From NCBI GenBank assembly GCA_964357255.1, contig CAYHKQ010000058.1:1-15811 (forward strand): 15,811 nt of DNA. The letters run 5' to 3'. Below, piece after piece: positions 1-11,300 of this stretch; positions within the stretch are counted from its first letter, which is position 1, and every line of letters starts with the position of its first letter. The position numbers were made by a program, and so were the translations under genes. Below the pieces are notes generated by a model that was not told where the DNA came from, searched no databases, and saw only the letters and a program-made list of their open reading frames with translations. The stretch comes from JBBTIS01 sp038059855 (lineage in GTDB: Bacteria > Elusimicrobiota > Elusimicrobia > JACQPE01).

Positions 1-237
1 AATACTTTTAACGACGGAACCTTCCTTAATTACAGTATGTACATGGTCAGGGATGACGGGTCCTTGCTCAATCTCAAGGATTTCAACAATGTCAGTTCAG
101 GGGAGAAGCTCAAGGAACTCATGATGAGCTGGAATTACGAGGAGGTCACAACGGCCACGGAATTCCAAGGCAGAAAGATTGATCTTTCGGTTGATCCTAA
201 AATTTTTATCCAAATGGGGCAGGCGAATGTGCAGTAA
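1..237 (+). CDS. C-terminal part of an unrecognised protein (5' end outside window)
   Basis: The frame is open from the first base of the window to a TAA at 235-237, giving 78 visible residues, so the gene starts upstream. An internal ATG at 37 exists, but coding continues unbroken before it and there is no reason to choose it as the start. The visible tail is mixed polar and hydrophobic, with no Cys, no membrane segment and no motif I recognise; a segment reads GRKIDLSVDPKIF near the end. Its last 11 bases overlap the ATG at 227 of the giant surface-protein gene, in a different frame, so the two are probably co-transcribed and translationally coupled. A role linked to surface-protein export would be inference from position only. 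Confidence 0.6.
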   Translation, partial: NTFNDGTFLNYSMYMVRDDGSLLNLKDFNNVSSGEKLKELMMSWNYEEVTTATEFQGRKIDLSVDPKIFIQMGQANVQ

Positions 238-1225
238 AAAAGGGAATTCCTTTATTACACTCAACCGCTCAACCGCTCAACCGCTCAACCGCTTTTTATT
301 ACTTATCTGTTTAACCGCGTATCTGCTTAACCGCTCCCCATTATGGGCGACCCCTGCCACCAAGCTTGCCTTTATTAATATTCCTGGTTCGGCCAATGTG
401 AGCGAGTGCGTGTCAGGCTTGGCGCTCCAGGCCCAGGATGCTACTAGTATTCCGTCTCCGCCCGACAATAGCATTCTTGTGGCGTTGAGCGATCCCAACG
501 GAGGACATTTCTATGACAGCGCCTCCCCAACTTGCGATACCATGGAAATTTACAATATCAACATCTATGGCCCCGGTAGCCATACCTCCGGTAACTTTAA
601 GTACAAAAAAACCTCCGCAGGCAACGGCAATCTTACAGCGGTCTTTGGCGGATTAAATAACGGCGCTGGCCAGGCGATTACAATCACCGGAGGCGGAGGC
701 GGCCCCATCAAGCTCGCTATCACCGCAGGCCCGGCCTCCATCACCGGGGGATCCTGCAACCAGTACACTGTCACCGCCCAGAATTCTGGGAACACAGCCG
801 CTAATGTCAGCGCCACCAGCGATGTCACCATGGGCGACGGCGGCATGAGCGGCATCTTTTATTCCGACCCGGCTTGCGTCACGGCCCTGCCCAACTCCAA
901 GACCTCCATCGCCATTGCCACCAGCTTTATTAACGTCTATTACAAAAAGCTGACTACCGCAGGCTCCCCTGTGACCCTCACCGCCACGGACGTGGCCGCG
1001 CAAGGGGACGATCTTTCTACAGCCAACGGCACCAAGTTAGTGACGGTGACTGAGCCGCCCCCTGACCGCTTGGCTATTTCAGCGGGCCCGGCTTCCATTA
1101 ATATGAATTCATGCACCCTTTATACGGTTGTTTCCAAAAACGTCAATGAGACTATTGTTAATGTTTTTTCGGCCAGCAGGGTTGACCTGACGGACCCAGG
1201 GGATTCAAGCCTTGACGGCTTTTTC
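227..1225 (+). CDS. N-terminal piece of giant secreted repeat protein, interrupted by assembly gap
   Basis: This is the first 333 residues of one gene that continues at 1327 after the N gap. ATG 227 is preferred over the upstream ATG 179 because it gives a proper signal peptide, has an AGG-rich site (221-223) just upstream and overlaps the preceding stop by only 11 bases. Residues 1-41 are a signal peptide: basic N-region, hydrophobic core at about 23-34, probable cleavage after PLWA. Next come two complete copies (from 349 and 701) and the first half of a third (from 1058) of a repeat of about 120 residues that opens with KLAI or RLAI, has an early Cys, a second Cys after an FYSD-like motif, and F/Y-Y-K-K near the end. 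The composition (Thr, Ser, Ala, Gly, Asn) suits an extracellular beta-sandwich protein. The last visible residues (DGFF) are the mid-repeat point before the gap. Function is probably adhesin-like or structural; this is inference. Confidence 0.85.
263..336 (+). repeat. 8-bp tandem repeat tract within the signal-peptide coding region
   Basis: AACCGCTC occurs at 263-270, 271-278 and 279-286, followed by AACCGCTT at 287-294. After a short T-rich break, degenerate units of the same 8-bp rhythm run from 301 to 336 (TTATCTG and TTAACCGC variants). The tract encodes residues from about 12 to 37 of the giant protein, including LNRSTAQPLNR and LLNRS on both sides of the hydrophobic core. Because 8 is not divisible by 3, loss or gain of one unit would change the reading frame; both other frames meet a TAA shortly downstream (312-314 and 328-330). 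Confidence 0.9.
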
Positions 1226-4200
1226 NNNNNNNNNNNNNNNNNNNNNNNNNNNNNNNNNNNNNNNNNNNNNNNNNNNNNNNNNNNNNNNNNNNNNNNNNNN
1301 NNNNNNNNNNNNNNNNNNNNNNNNNCCGGTACAAGAAGACTACGACCGGCTCCGTCACCCTGACCGCTACTGACATGGCCACAGACGGGGACAATCTTTC
1401 TAGCGCCAACGGAATCATCGGCGTGACCGTGACCAGCACCCCACCGGACCGCCTAGCCATCACCGGAGCTTCCTCGCTCAATACCGGCTCGTGCAATCTC
1501 TACACCGTCACAGCCAAGGATTCCGGAGGCAATCCCGCCAACGTCACCTTGGCCAGCAAGATCAACTTGACGGACCCTGGAGATTCCGGCAATGACGGGT
1601 TCTTTTATGCAGACGGGGATAGCGTCTGTATCAACTTTCCCATAACTCAAATCACGATCTCATCCGCTAGCCTCTCTAGGGATTTTCGCTACAAGAAAGC
1701 CGCTGTCGGCTCGGTTGTATTGATCGCCCAAGACGTTGTTTCAGACGGAAACAATCTCTCCTTTGCGGATGGGATCAAGGGCGTGAACGTGACCAGCGCT
1801 CTACCGGACCGCCTCTCTATCACAGTGGGCCCGAATCAAATCAACATCGGTTCCTGCAATCTCTACACCGTGACCGCCAGGGACGGCATGGGCAATATCG
1901 CCAACGTCACTTTACCCAGCATTGTGGATTTAACAGATTCGGGCGACAGCTTAAACGATGGCTTTTTTTATGACGCGGCTGATACTAGTTGCCTTTCTTT
2001 TGTTACACAGATTTCTTTTGCCCCAAGCACTAATTCCAGGGATTTCCGCTATAAGAAGGCCACAACCGGCGCGGTCACTTTGATGGCCGTGGACGCGGCA
2101 GGCGGAGATACTCTCGTTGCGGCGAACGGGACCATCGGGGTAATGGTGAGCGACGCTTCACCGGACCGTCTTTCCATCAGCGCCGGCCCAGTCTCGATCA
2201 ACGCTGGTTCCTGCAATCTCTACACCGTCACAGCCAAGGACTCCGGGGGCAATTCGGCCAATGTCACCTTGGCCAGCAAGATCAACTTGACGGATATGGG
2301 AGATTCCGCCAATGACGGATATTTTTATTCGGACTATGACGCGAATTGTTTTACCCCAATTACCCAGATTTCAATCGCGGCCGGATACTCCTTTAGAGAT
2401 TTCCGCTACAAGAAGGCATCCCCCGGCTCGGTGCTTTTAGGCGCGGTGGACGTGGCTTCGGATGGGAATAATCTTTCCGCCGCGGCTGGGACCAGGGGCG
2501 TGAGCGTGGGGAGTCCTCCTAAGCTTGCAATCATCGGCCCAGGCAATATCGTCCAAAATATTTGTTCACCATACGCCGTCAAAATTCAGGACAGCAACAA
2601 CGTTGACATTAATGTCGTCAGCGACTTGACGGCCGCCATTTCCGGAGCAGGTAGCGACGGCGCTTTTTTTGGTAGCGGGGACGCCGCTTGCTCCGGCGCC
2701 CCGATCGCCCAGTTGATCATTGCTCAAGGCACGAGCTTTAAGGTTTTTTATTACAAGAAAGCCATCGCGGCCAGCGTCACGTTCAGCGCCTCGGCCATGG
2801 GCTTGGCGAATGGCTCTCTTAATGTTTCTATCCAGGCCGCGGGAGGGGGCGGGGCCAGTCCCACAAAGCTTGCGATCGTGATTCCAATCGCAAACGCGCT
2901 GGTCCCCATAGAATCCGTTCCATTGTCGGTCAATCAAGGCGCTTGCTCCTCCGGCATGAAGGTCCAATCGCAGGATAATTCTAATAACCCGATTCCTTCA
3001 ATAAGCGCGCTCGCGGTCATGCTTGGCGACGCAAATGGCGGCGTTTTTTACGGCGACCCCGCGTGCATTGCCCCCATAGGCTCGGTGAGCATTCCCGGCG
3101 GCGCCGGCGGGCCGACCTCGATAGACTTTTTTTATAAAAAATCAAACGCAGGCAACGGAAACCTGATCGCGGCCGGCGGCGGCTTCATGAACGGCTCGGG
3201 CCAAGCTATTGTCGTCAATGCCATACAAGCAGGCGCAACGCCCGTTAAATTGGCCATGACCAACGCGCCCGATTCAGTGGCCGCGGGATCGTGCTCGAGC
3301 GCTTTTACCGTTGTTTCCCAGGACAGCAACAATATCGCGGCCGCGGTGGCTAATAACACGATGATTAATTTGGCCGACGGCGGAGCCGGCGGCGCTTTCT
3401 TTTATGATTCCTCGTGTTATGCCGGTTCCCAGATCAGCCAGATGGTATTCATGGCCGGCGTGAACTCAAAGACGTTTTATTACAAAACCTTTGCGTCAGG
3501 AACCAACGCCGTTATTAGCGCTTCGGCGCAGGGCTTGTCATCCGTTCAAAAGACGATTGGCATTACATCCGGCGGCATCGCGGCCATTGCCCCGGTCAAA
3601 CTGATGATCGGCGGCCCAGATTTTGCGAGCGGCGGAGTTTGCTCGCCGGCATTTTCTATCAAGACCCAGGACGCCAATAATGTTGACGCCAATGTCACGA
3701 ACGATGCCCCTGTTTCGCTCGGCGACTTCGGCGCGGGCGGCGCGTTTTATGGCAGCGGGGACGCATCCTGCTCCGGCGTTGCAATAACCCATCTGACTAT
3801 TACAGCCGGCACGAGTTCCAATTTCTTTTATTACAAGAAAGCCCAGGGCGGCATGACCGTGAACCTGAAAGCCGCAGGGTCCGGCTTCTCAGACGGCTTT
3901 CGCTCCGTTAATATCATGGCCGGCGGGCAAACCGTGGGCGCGGTGAAGTTGGCGATCACTATTCAAACCAATCAAACGACTTTGCCGGCCGATACTTGCT
4001 CGCCGCCGTTTATGGTTTACACCCGTAGCGAGAGCAATATTAACATCCCTGTTTCTTCCGCCTTGAGCGTGGACCTCGATGACGGCGATGACATGGACGA
4101 TGGTGAATTTTACAGCGATTATCTGTGCTCCCAGGCCATCACGCAATTGAGTGTCCAGTCCGGCCAAAGCGCAACGGCTTTCTTTTACAAGAAAATGACA

Positions 4201-5302
4201 GCCGCCAGCATCGAGATCAGCGCGGTAGCGGGTAATTTGAGCCCAGGAGTATATGCCTTGGATGTGCAGGAGATGTTTGGTCCGGAGAGACTTATGATCG
4301 CAGGGGATGCTTCAATTGTTGAAAATACTTGCTCGACCTATACGGTTAAATCCCAGTATAACGACGGGGTGGACGCGGAAGTTGACGAGAATGTTTCTGT
4401 TTTTCTTGACGACGGCAATATGGGCGGCGCGTTTTATTCGGATAGCGCGTGTTCCAACTCAGCCACCTTCGTAACTATTTTGTCCGCCAATAGTTCATCC
4501 GCGTTTTATTACCGCAAAGCCTTGGCCGCGTCCGTTAATTTACACGCGGACGATGGTTTTGGCGGCATGGTCGGGGCTAATTTGGGCCTTATGGTGACCG
4601 GGTCCGGCAACGCAGGGCAAGGCCCTGCTCCGGTGCAGTTGGCTGTTTCGGGGCCAACGACAATTCCCGCGGGCGCTTGTTCCCCTGCCTATTCCGCCAT
4701 TGCCAAGGACGCTAATTATCAGCCGGCCAATGTCGTGTCCGTTACGACCATTTCCTTGTCGGACGGCAATGCCGGCGGCGCATTTTTTAGCGATTTAGGT
4801 TGTTCCAATCAGATTTCATCCTCCCCTATGTCCGCCAGCGCCGTTTCCTTTTATTACAAGAAAGCGGTTGGGGGCATGAACGTGTCGTTTTCGGCCTTGG
4901 CTAGCGGCCTTTCCGCCGGGATGCTGGGCGTGAGCGTCATGCCGGCCATCTCAGGCGGCGGTATGTCCGGACAACCTACCAGGCTCGCCATTTTTGGCCC
5001 CATGAATTTTATGGCCGATCAGTGCTCCCCTGCGTTTTCAGTCAATTCCCAAAATGACTCGAATGTTAACGCTAATGTCAGCGTCAGCGCCGTGATTTAT
5101 CTCAATGACGGCGGCGCGGGCGGCGCTTTTTTCAGCGACAATCAATGCCAGGCTCAAGCGAATAACGTGATGATTTTTTCCGGGTATTTCTCAGGGTCTT
5201 TTTTCTACAAGAACAGCAACCCTGGAATGGTTGCGCTTGGCGCGGATGACGGCTTCGGCGGCTTGGCCGGCGTTAATTTGAATGTTGCCGTGGCGCCGTC
5301 TG
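349..5302 (+). repeat. Array of 14 tandem Cys-paired Ig-like repeats of about 110-125 residues
   Basis: Copies start near 349, 701, 1058, 1441, 1801, 2158, 2515, 2854, 3232, 3582, 3931, 4275, 4621 and 4966. The shared pattern is a KLAI-type opening strand, a Cys about 15-20 residues in (often GSC or CSP), a QD or KD followed by N-rich turns, then V-x-L-x-D-G-G, an AFY-S-D motif, a second Cys, and F-Y-Y-K-K before two closing strands. The two Cys per copy could form a disulfide, consistent with an exported protein. Copies fall into subfamilies: 3-6 are very alike, 1 resembles 8 (K-K-x-x-A-G-N-G-N-L), 7 resembles 10 (F-x-G-S-G-D-A), and 12 resembles 14 (D-D-G-F-G-G). A 15th, diverged copy lies at 6646-7015. 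I do not recognise this as a named family; the Ig-like fold is inferred from pattern. Confidence 0.88.
1226..1325. other. 100-N scaffold gap inside repeat 3 of the giant gene
   Basis: Exactly 100 Ns separate DGFF from RYKK. In repeats 4, 5 and 6 the corresponding stretch is 27, 26 and 26 residues, which corresponds to 80, 77 and 77 missing bases here. All of these are 2 modulo 3, the value needed to join the upstream frame (codons starting at 1223) to the downstream frame (codons starting at 1327). The 100 is 1 modulo 3 and is best read as a placeholder. The apparent frameshift is therefore an artefact. Confidence 0.93.
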
Positions 5303-8300
5303 TCCTGGCCGGGGCCCAAGCCGGTGTTGTCAGTCTTTCCGCGATGAGCATGGCGGCAGCGTCTGTCGAGGCCGGCAAGGCCGCGCTTATGCTTAAGTTG
5401 ATTTTGTCGGCTACCGGCGCCGGCGCCGGAGTGAGCCGGATTGATTTTGATCTTTTGGGATCCATCGCCGCTGACGCGGTGGCCGGCGCGCAATTTTTCG
5501 AGGACAACGGAGATTTGGTTTGGACCCAATATGACGCGCCGCTTGGTCCTGAGGCTCTGATTAACGCCGGCAAGGCGTTGTATAACATTAATCCTCCGAA
5601 AATTATCGGCGCAACTCCCAAGGTGTTTTTTGCCGTTTTAAGACTTTCGCCGTCAGCCACGATTGCGGCGACGGCGGGCTTGAAACTTTCAGCCAAGAGC
5701 TCCTTGGTTTTGAGCAACGGCACGATGGAGGATCAAGCCATTTATCCTATTTCTTCATCCTTGATCACGGTGAGCGCTCCTGCCGGGGGCGCCGGTCAAG
5801 GAGGGGGAATGGGCGGGGCTGACGTTGTGCCCCCGGGCCAGGTTACTAATCTGAGCGCAGAAACAGGCTCAGAAGGCGTGATTATTCTTGAATGGATAGC
5901 GCCGGGCGATGACGGCAATTACGGAACATCAGTGAGCTACGATATCCGTTACTCCACAAAGGGCCCGATTGCGCCTGCTAATTGGGCCTTGGCGCGCGGC
6001 ATTTCCGAGTTGAATTTGATTGCCCCTGCGCCATTGCCCGGCGGAAGCCCGCAGAATTTTGCCGCGATGGGCTTGGAAGCCGGCGCCTTTTATTGGTGGG
6101 CAATTCGCGCGAAAGACGAGGCGGGCAATCTTTCCATGGTTTCGAATTCCCCATGGGCCCCAAGCGGGGAGAGCGCCGAGGACATTGTTCAATTTTTGGA
6201 CGGCAAGGGAATGGCCTTCGTGGCTCCGGCCAATGTTCCGTCTTGTCAGGCCGTGATGACGACCGTGACCTTTGCGGTGGACGCAAGTTCCATCGCAGCC
6301 GGGGGCGCCATCGCCGTGAGGGTTCCTAATGACTGGACCATGCCTCAGCTTTATTGTCCTTCCTGCCCCGGCTATATCAGCGCGCTCGACGAGTCCGGCG
6401 TGGCTCATTCCTCGGTGAGCTTGACGATTAGCCCGGAGGGCTTGGGGTCCCAATGGTTCGGCGCTCAGGTTTTGCCCGGCAAAATGTTGGCGGCAGGCTC
6501 AACGATTCAGTTTATCATCAGGGATGTTTGGACTCAATGGGATCTGGAATCAGGGGTCTCTTTTGAGATTTTAAGCCGGGGTAACAGCAACGGGGATTTT
6601 GGGGAAATTAGTCCGCTTCCCTCGGTTAATGTGTTGCCCGGGGCCGCGGCCAGGGTGAGCTTTTCCGGTTATGAGAATTTGACCTTAACCGCGGGCCAAC
6701 CTTCGGCCGCCATCGCTTTAGATGCCGAGGATTTTTGCGGGCATCCCGCGACAGCGTCTTCGGCCAAGACGATTAATTTGACGGCGAAACGTTTTGACCC
6801 GGCGAACGGCCAGATGACGAGCGATGCGGGCGCTGTTTTTGCCTTGGACAACAGCTTTGCCGCGCCGGTCACCTCCGTTGTGATGGCGCAGGGCGAAGGA
6901 TCGGTCTCATTCTTTTATAAGACGGACTCGGTTGGCAAGGCCGTGATTGGGGCCACCCCCCAGCAATCCGGCGCCCCGGCGCCCCCGGCATTTCAATATG
7001 TCAATGTTATTTTTGGCGCTGTTAGTTTTAGCAAGTTGAGCGTGGACAGCGGACAGCAGGGAAATCTTTCCACTATTACCATTTCTCCAAATGGGGACGG
7101 CGTGGCGGATATGGCGACAATCAGTTTTCAGCCTTCCGACCCTAATCTTCAATGGCGCGTGGCGATTTCAAGCGATAATTTTGCCTCTTTGGTTTTTGAG
7201 CGCTTCGGCAGGGGGAGCCCCTATCGCTCCGTGACTTGGGACGGCCGTCATGCGAAAACCCAGCGCATCGCGCCTAATGGGGTTTATGCGGTTAAAATTG
7301 AAGGAGCCGGCGGCTTGGCCGCGAACACCAGTCTTTCCATAACGGTTCAAACCGCTTTTATCGCGGGCGCGGTCACGCAAGCAGGTTCGCCATTAGCCGG
7401 CGCTAAGGTCAGCGTTGCGGGCTGGCCCATGGCCGCTAATCCGCCGGCAACGACTTCCGGCGACGGAACCTACGCTATTTACGGTTTAAAATCAGGGATC
7501 TCTTACAATGTCTCAGCCGTTATTTTTAAGCCTAACGGACAGTCCGCCACAGCATCGGGCGGCGCGGTTACGGCTCAATCGGCCGGGGTCACTGCCAATA
7601 TTGTTTTGAGCAATCCTTCGCAAATCCGCGTGAGCGCCAAATTGCCTTCGCCCGCCTTGAATGATTTTTATGGAGGGGTCAAAGCGCGCAACGTTAACTA
7701 CACGAAATTCAGCCAGGGCAACGTTCATTTTAAGCCTGGCAACATGATGTCTGATTCCGGCGCCCAGAGCGCGAGTTCCTGGACCGTTCTTAATGTGTCC
7801 CCTGAGGCGTATACCGTGGTCCTGAATCTGCCCGGCTTTGAACCCGTGGAGAAACAGGCCAACGTCAGCGCCGGGGAGACCGTGGATCTGCAATTTGTTT
7901 TGACCCAGCGCGCCAATATTTATGGCTGGGTCAAACTGCCCGAGGCAAGCATTGCCGGCGTCCAGGTTGCCGTGGATGGAACATTGGGTAACGCGAATGT
8001 TCCCAGCATTTGGACGGGCGCATGGATTCCTCCATTAAAATCAAGCGCTGTGTTTAGCCTCCTCGGCGTTCCAGACGGCGTCTATACCCTGCGCGCATAC
8101 GCTCCAGGGTTGACCGGCGTTTCCACTTCGCCCATCACCGTGAGCGGTTCCGACGTGGGCAATCCTGATGTCGGCGGCGCTGACTTCCCGGCTTTTGCAA
8201 CCGGCGCTAAAATTCAGGGCACGATTACTGTTTTAGGCAATTCTTCCAAATTACCAGGCGGCGCTGCGCGGCCGAGTCCTTTTGTTGTGCAGGTCAATGC

Positions 8301-11300
8301 GTTTGATCCGATGAGCATGGCCGGCGGCTATGCGGGCGTGTCATTGACCACGGACGCGGTCAAAAGCACAGCCCCCTACACCCTCGGAGGGTTGGAAGCG
8401 GGATTAACTTATCAGGTGATGGCCAATCTTGACGGTTTTGAGCTCGATCCCCCCGGGCCTAAAGAGGTGAGCGTGGGAGGCGACGGGCTTGGCGCGTTGG
8501 ATTTGACGTTCAAGGAAGTGGCCGGATCTTTGAGATGCCTTGTCAAGCTTCCTTCGGGTCAGTCCGATTATCACAACGTCAGTCTGCGCCTGACGGGCCC
8601 GGTCGGAACTTTTGAGATCAGCGAAATGTCGAGCCCGCAGTCCGGGACCTTTTTTGCTTTTGATTCGAGCGCGGTTTTTGTCAGCCCCAATTTGAGCGGC
8701 GGTTTTTACAGGGCGGACGTTTACTATCGCGCGACCCAGGCCTCGGTGAGCAAACTCGCGATAATTAAAAACAACGAGGCCGCGGAGGCGATTTTTGACT
8801 TGAGCGGCGTGGCGTACAGCTTAAGCGGCGTTGTCAGCGTTAATTCCGCCATTTCTCTTAATTTTTCAACCTATACCGTCATGGCCAGTTCCGTGGCCGG
8901 CCTCGTGGCCAATGCGGGCACGAGCAATATCCCCATGCCCGGCGGCTCCGTTATTTCGACGTCCACGGCCCGGGTGGAGGCGTTTTTGGAAGACGCGGGA
9001 AATTTTGGAAAGGTTGGGGCCGGGGATATCAGCTTTGACGCGCAGGGCGGGATTGCAATGGCCAGGACCTGGGGTTTTGGCAGGGTGTTCTTCGGCCTGA
9101 TTAATGAGGATGGGAGTTATCAGATCAATGTGCCCCCGGGCATTTACCGCGTGCGGCCCCAGGCGGATTTGGACGGGAACCTGGCCAATGGCTTTGAGGT
9201 GGCGCCCCAGCAGAGAATTGTTGTGGTCAAATCCGCGTCTCTTAGCGGTATCAACTTCGCTTTGTCGGCCGGCGTGGAGGTCAGCGGGACTCTGTTCTTG
9301 CCCCAGGGCATGACGGATACCAGGGTTATAGGCCTTGTTTTATTGAGCGCCAAGGGTGACCCGGTGGCATTCACCAAGGCTGAATTTCAAAAGGACGAGA
9401 GCGCCGCGTATATGTTTTCAAGAGTTCCGGACGGCGAATATATGATTGTTATGCGCGACGCCGGCGCAATTAGGGCTTATGCGGCCAAACCAAAAAAGAT
9501 CACCGTAGCCGGAGCCGCGCTGAGCGGTCTCGATATCGCCTTGACGCCGATTGGAGCGATCAAAGGCAAGATTCTTATTGAGCGCGTAAAAAATGACGGC
9601 AGTAAGATTTTGACCCCCATTACGGCCAACAACAAAAATCTTTTGCCCCAGGGATTTCAAGTAAGGGCCGTGGCCAACCCGTGGTTTGACGGCGGCGTGT
9701 TCGAAGCGGCCAAAAGCGGCGGTGAGATCAAAATTGACGCGAATGACCAGTTCGTCATTGAAAATATGATGCCAGGGGTTTTTGACGTCAAATTTAGAAG
9801 CATTGGCGCCGGAGCCGATGACCTGGCGCTTGGCGCCTTGATTCTGGCGCCCAAAACCGTTTCCGCCGCGCAGTTGGCGCAGGGCCAGACCGTGGATTTA
9901 CAGACCGTGGTGTTAAGGCCGGCCGTGTCCGTGACCGGCGTGGTCAAAGACGGCAACAGTAATCCTATCTCCAATCTTTTGATCGGCGCTCAGCCGTCTC
10001 AGGGATCGGATGGCGATCAGGATCTTCAAATCGCGGCTTTCACTAATGACGACGGCGTGTATACGCTCACGGGATTTTCTCCGGATTTCAGGCGCTATGA
10101 CTTTATCGCCAGTCCCAAGGGCGCGGCCTGGGAGCGATTTTTAAAGGACAAGGAAGCGAGGCCTTATAAAACGCTGTCGAAACGGTCTATCGAACTGCGG
10201 ACTGTTTTGCAGAACAAATTTAATTTTACGCTCGAGGCCGCCGCCGGCGTGATCCGAGGGCGGCTGGCCCGGCCTGCCGATGGCACGGCCCTATCTTATC
10301 CCGGTGGCGAATTGAAGGATTACCCGGCCGCGGCCGTTTATTTGCAAAAAGAGGGAAGAAGGGCGACGGATAATCCTTTGGGCGATATCAGCGTGGTATC
10401 CGAAGCCGATGACGGCTTGGGAGCGAATTTCAAGGCCGCGAATCTTGAGCCAGGGCGATACAAGCTGACTGCGGTGTCGAGGGGTTACGCCTCAACGGCC
10501 ACGGTGGTCACGGCCGGTGATTTTGACGTTGATTTGGGAACCCTGAGTTTCGCTAGAGGCGGCGTTTTAACGGGCAAGATCGCCAAGGTGGACGGTAGCG
10601 CCCCAAGCGCGGACGAGATCCGTTTTATCGCCGCGGTCAGCGATCGTTTTGAGTCCGTGGTTTTTGGTTCCCTTGTGGCGGACGAGGAAACCGAAGCCGT
10701 GTCCGATTACTTCTTTTCGGGATTTCAACCGGGGACGACCTATCACATGATGATTCAAGGCTCAAACGGCCTAGTGACGACTCCGGAGGAAGCCAAGGAT
10801 TTGTTGTTTAACAGCGCGGATGAAACGCAAAATATTGATGTCACCTGGAAATTGCCCAACCCGTCCGTGTTCAGCCAGGCTGTCCGTCAGGGGGACGACA
10901 GCGTTAAGTTGAGTTTCGCCGTTACCCAGTCTCTCAGGAAGAAGACCGCGGATGACGAGGATTTGACAAAAATTATTACCGTGATCAGCGGCAATGGCGC
11001 GCTTTCGCAGTTGGATATTTCCGGCGACCGGCGCTCATTGAGCGCTGTTTATAAGTCCGTAACCGCCGAGGATACCTTCGATGTTCGTTTTAAGGCCCGG
11101 ACCAATGTCGCCAATCCCGAGGCTACGGACGCGGACGATCCTGAATTTGGCGTAGACAAAGCCTTCTCTTATTTTACCGGCGTGGAATCATACGGCGAGT
11201 CCAATGTCAATAACGTCGAAGGGGGCGAATTGGAGATGGAGGGTGACGCGGCCAAGATGGAGTTTCAGCCGGGAAGCTTTGACGTGGATATTTCCAGTAA

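Noticed and set aside
1326..1374. Start of the large gene at ATG 1375
   Set aside because: The same frame codes for the second half of repeat 3 from 1327 and runs into the N gap; there is no signal peptide after 1375. The real start is at 227.
5205..5723. 172-residue open frame on the minus strand
   Set aside because: It lies wholly opposite the conserved repeat-protein frame in GC-rich DNA, shows no recognisable motif, and has the composition expected of an antisense shadow. The same applies to other long opposite-strand frames such as 5929-6453 and 14278-14760.
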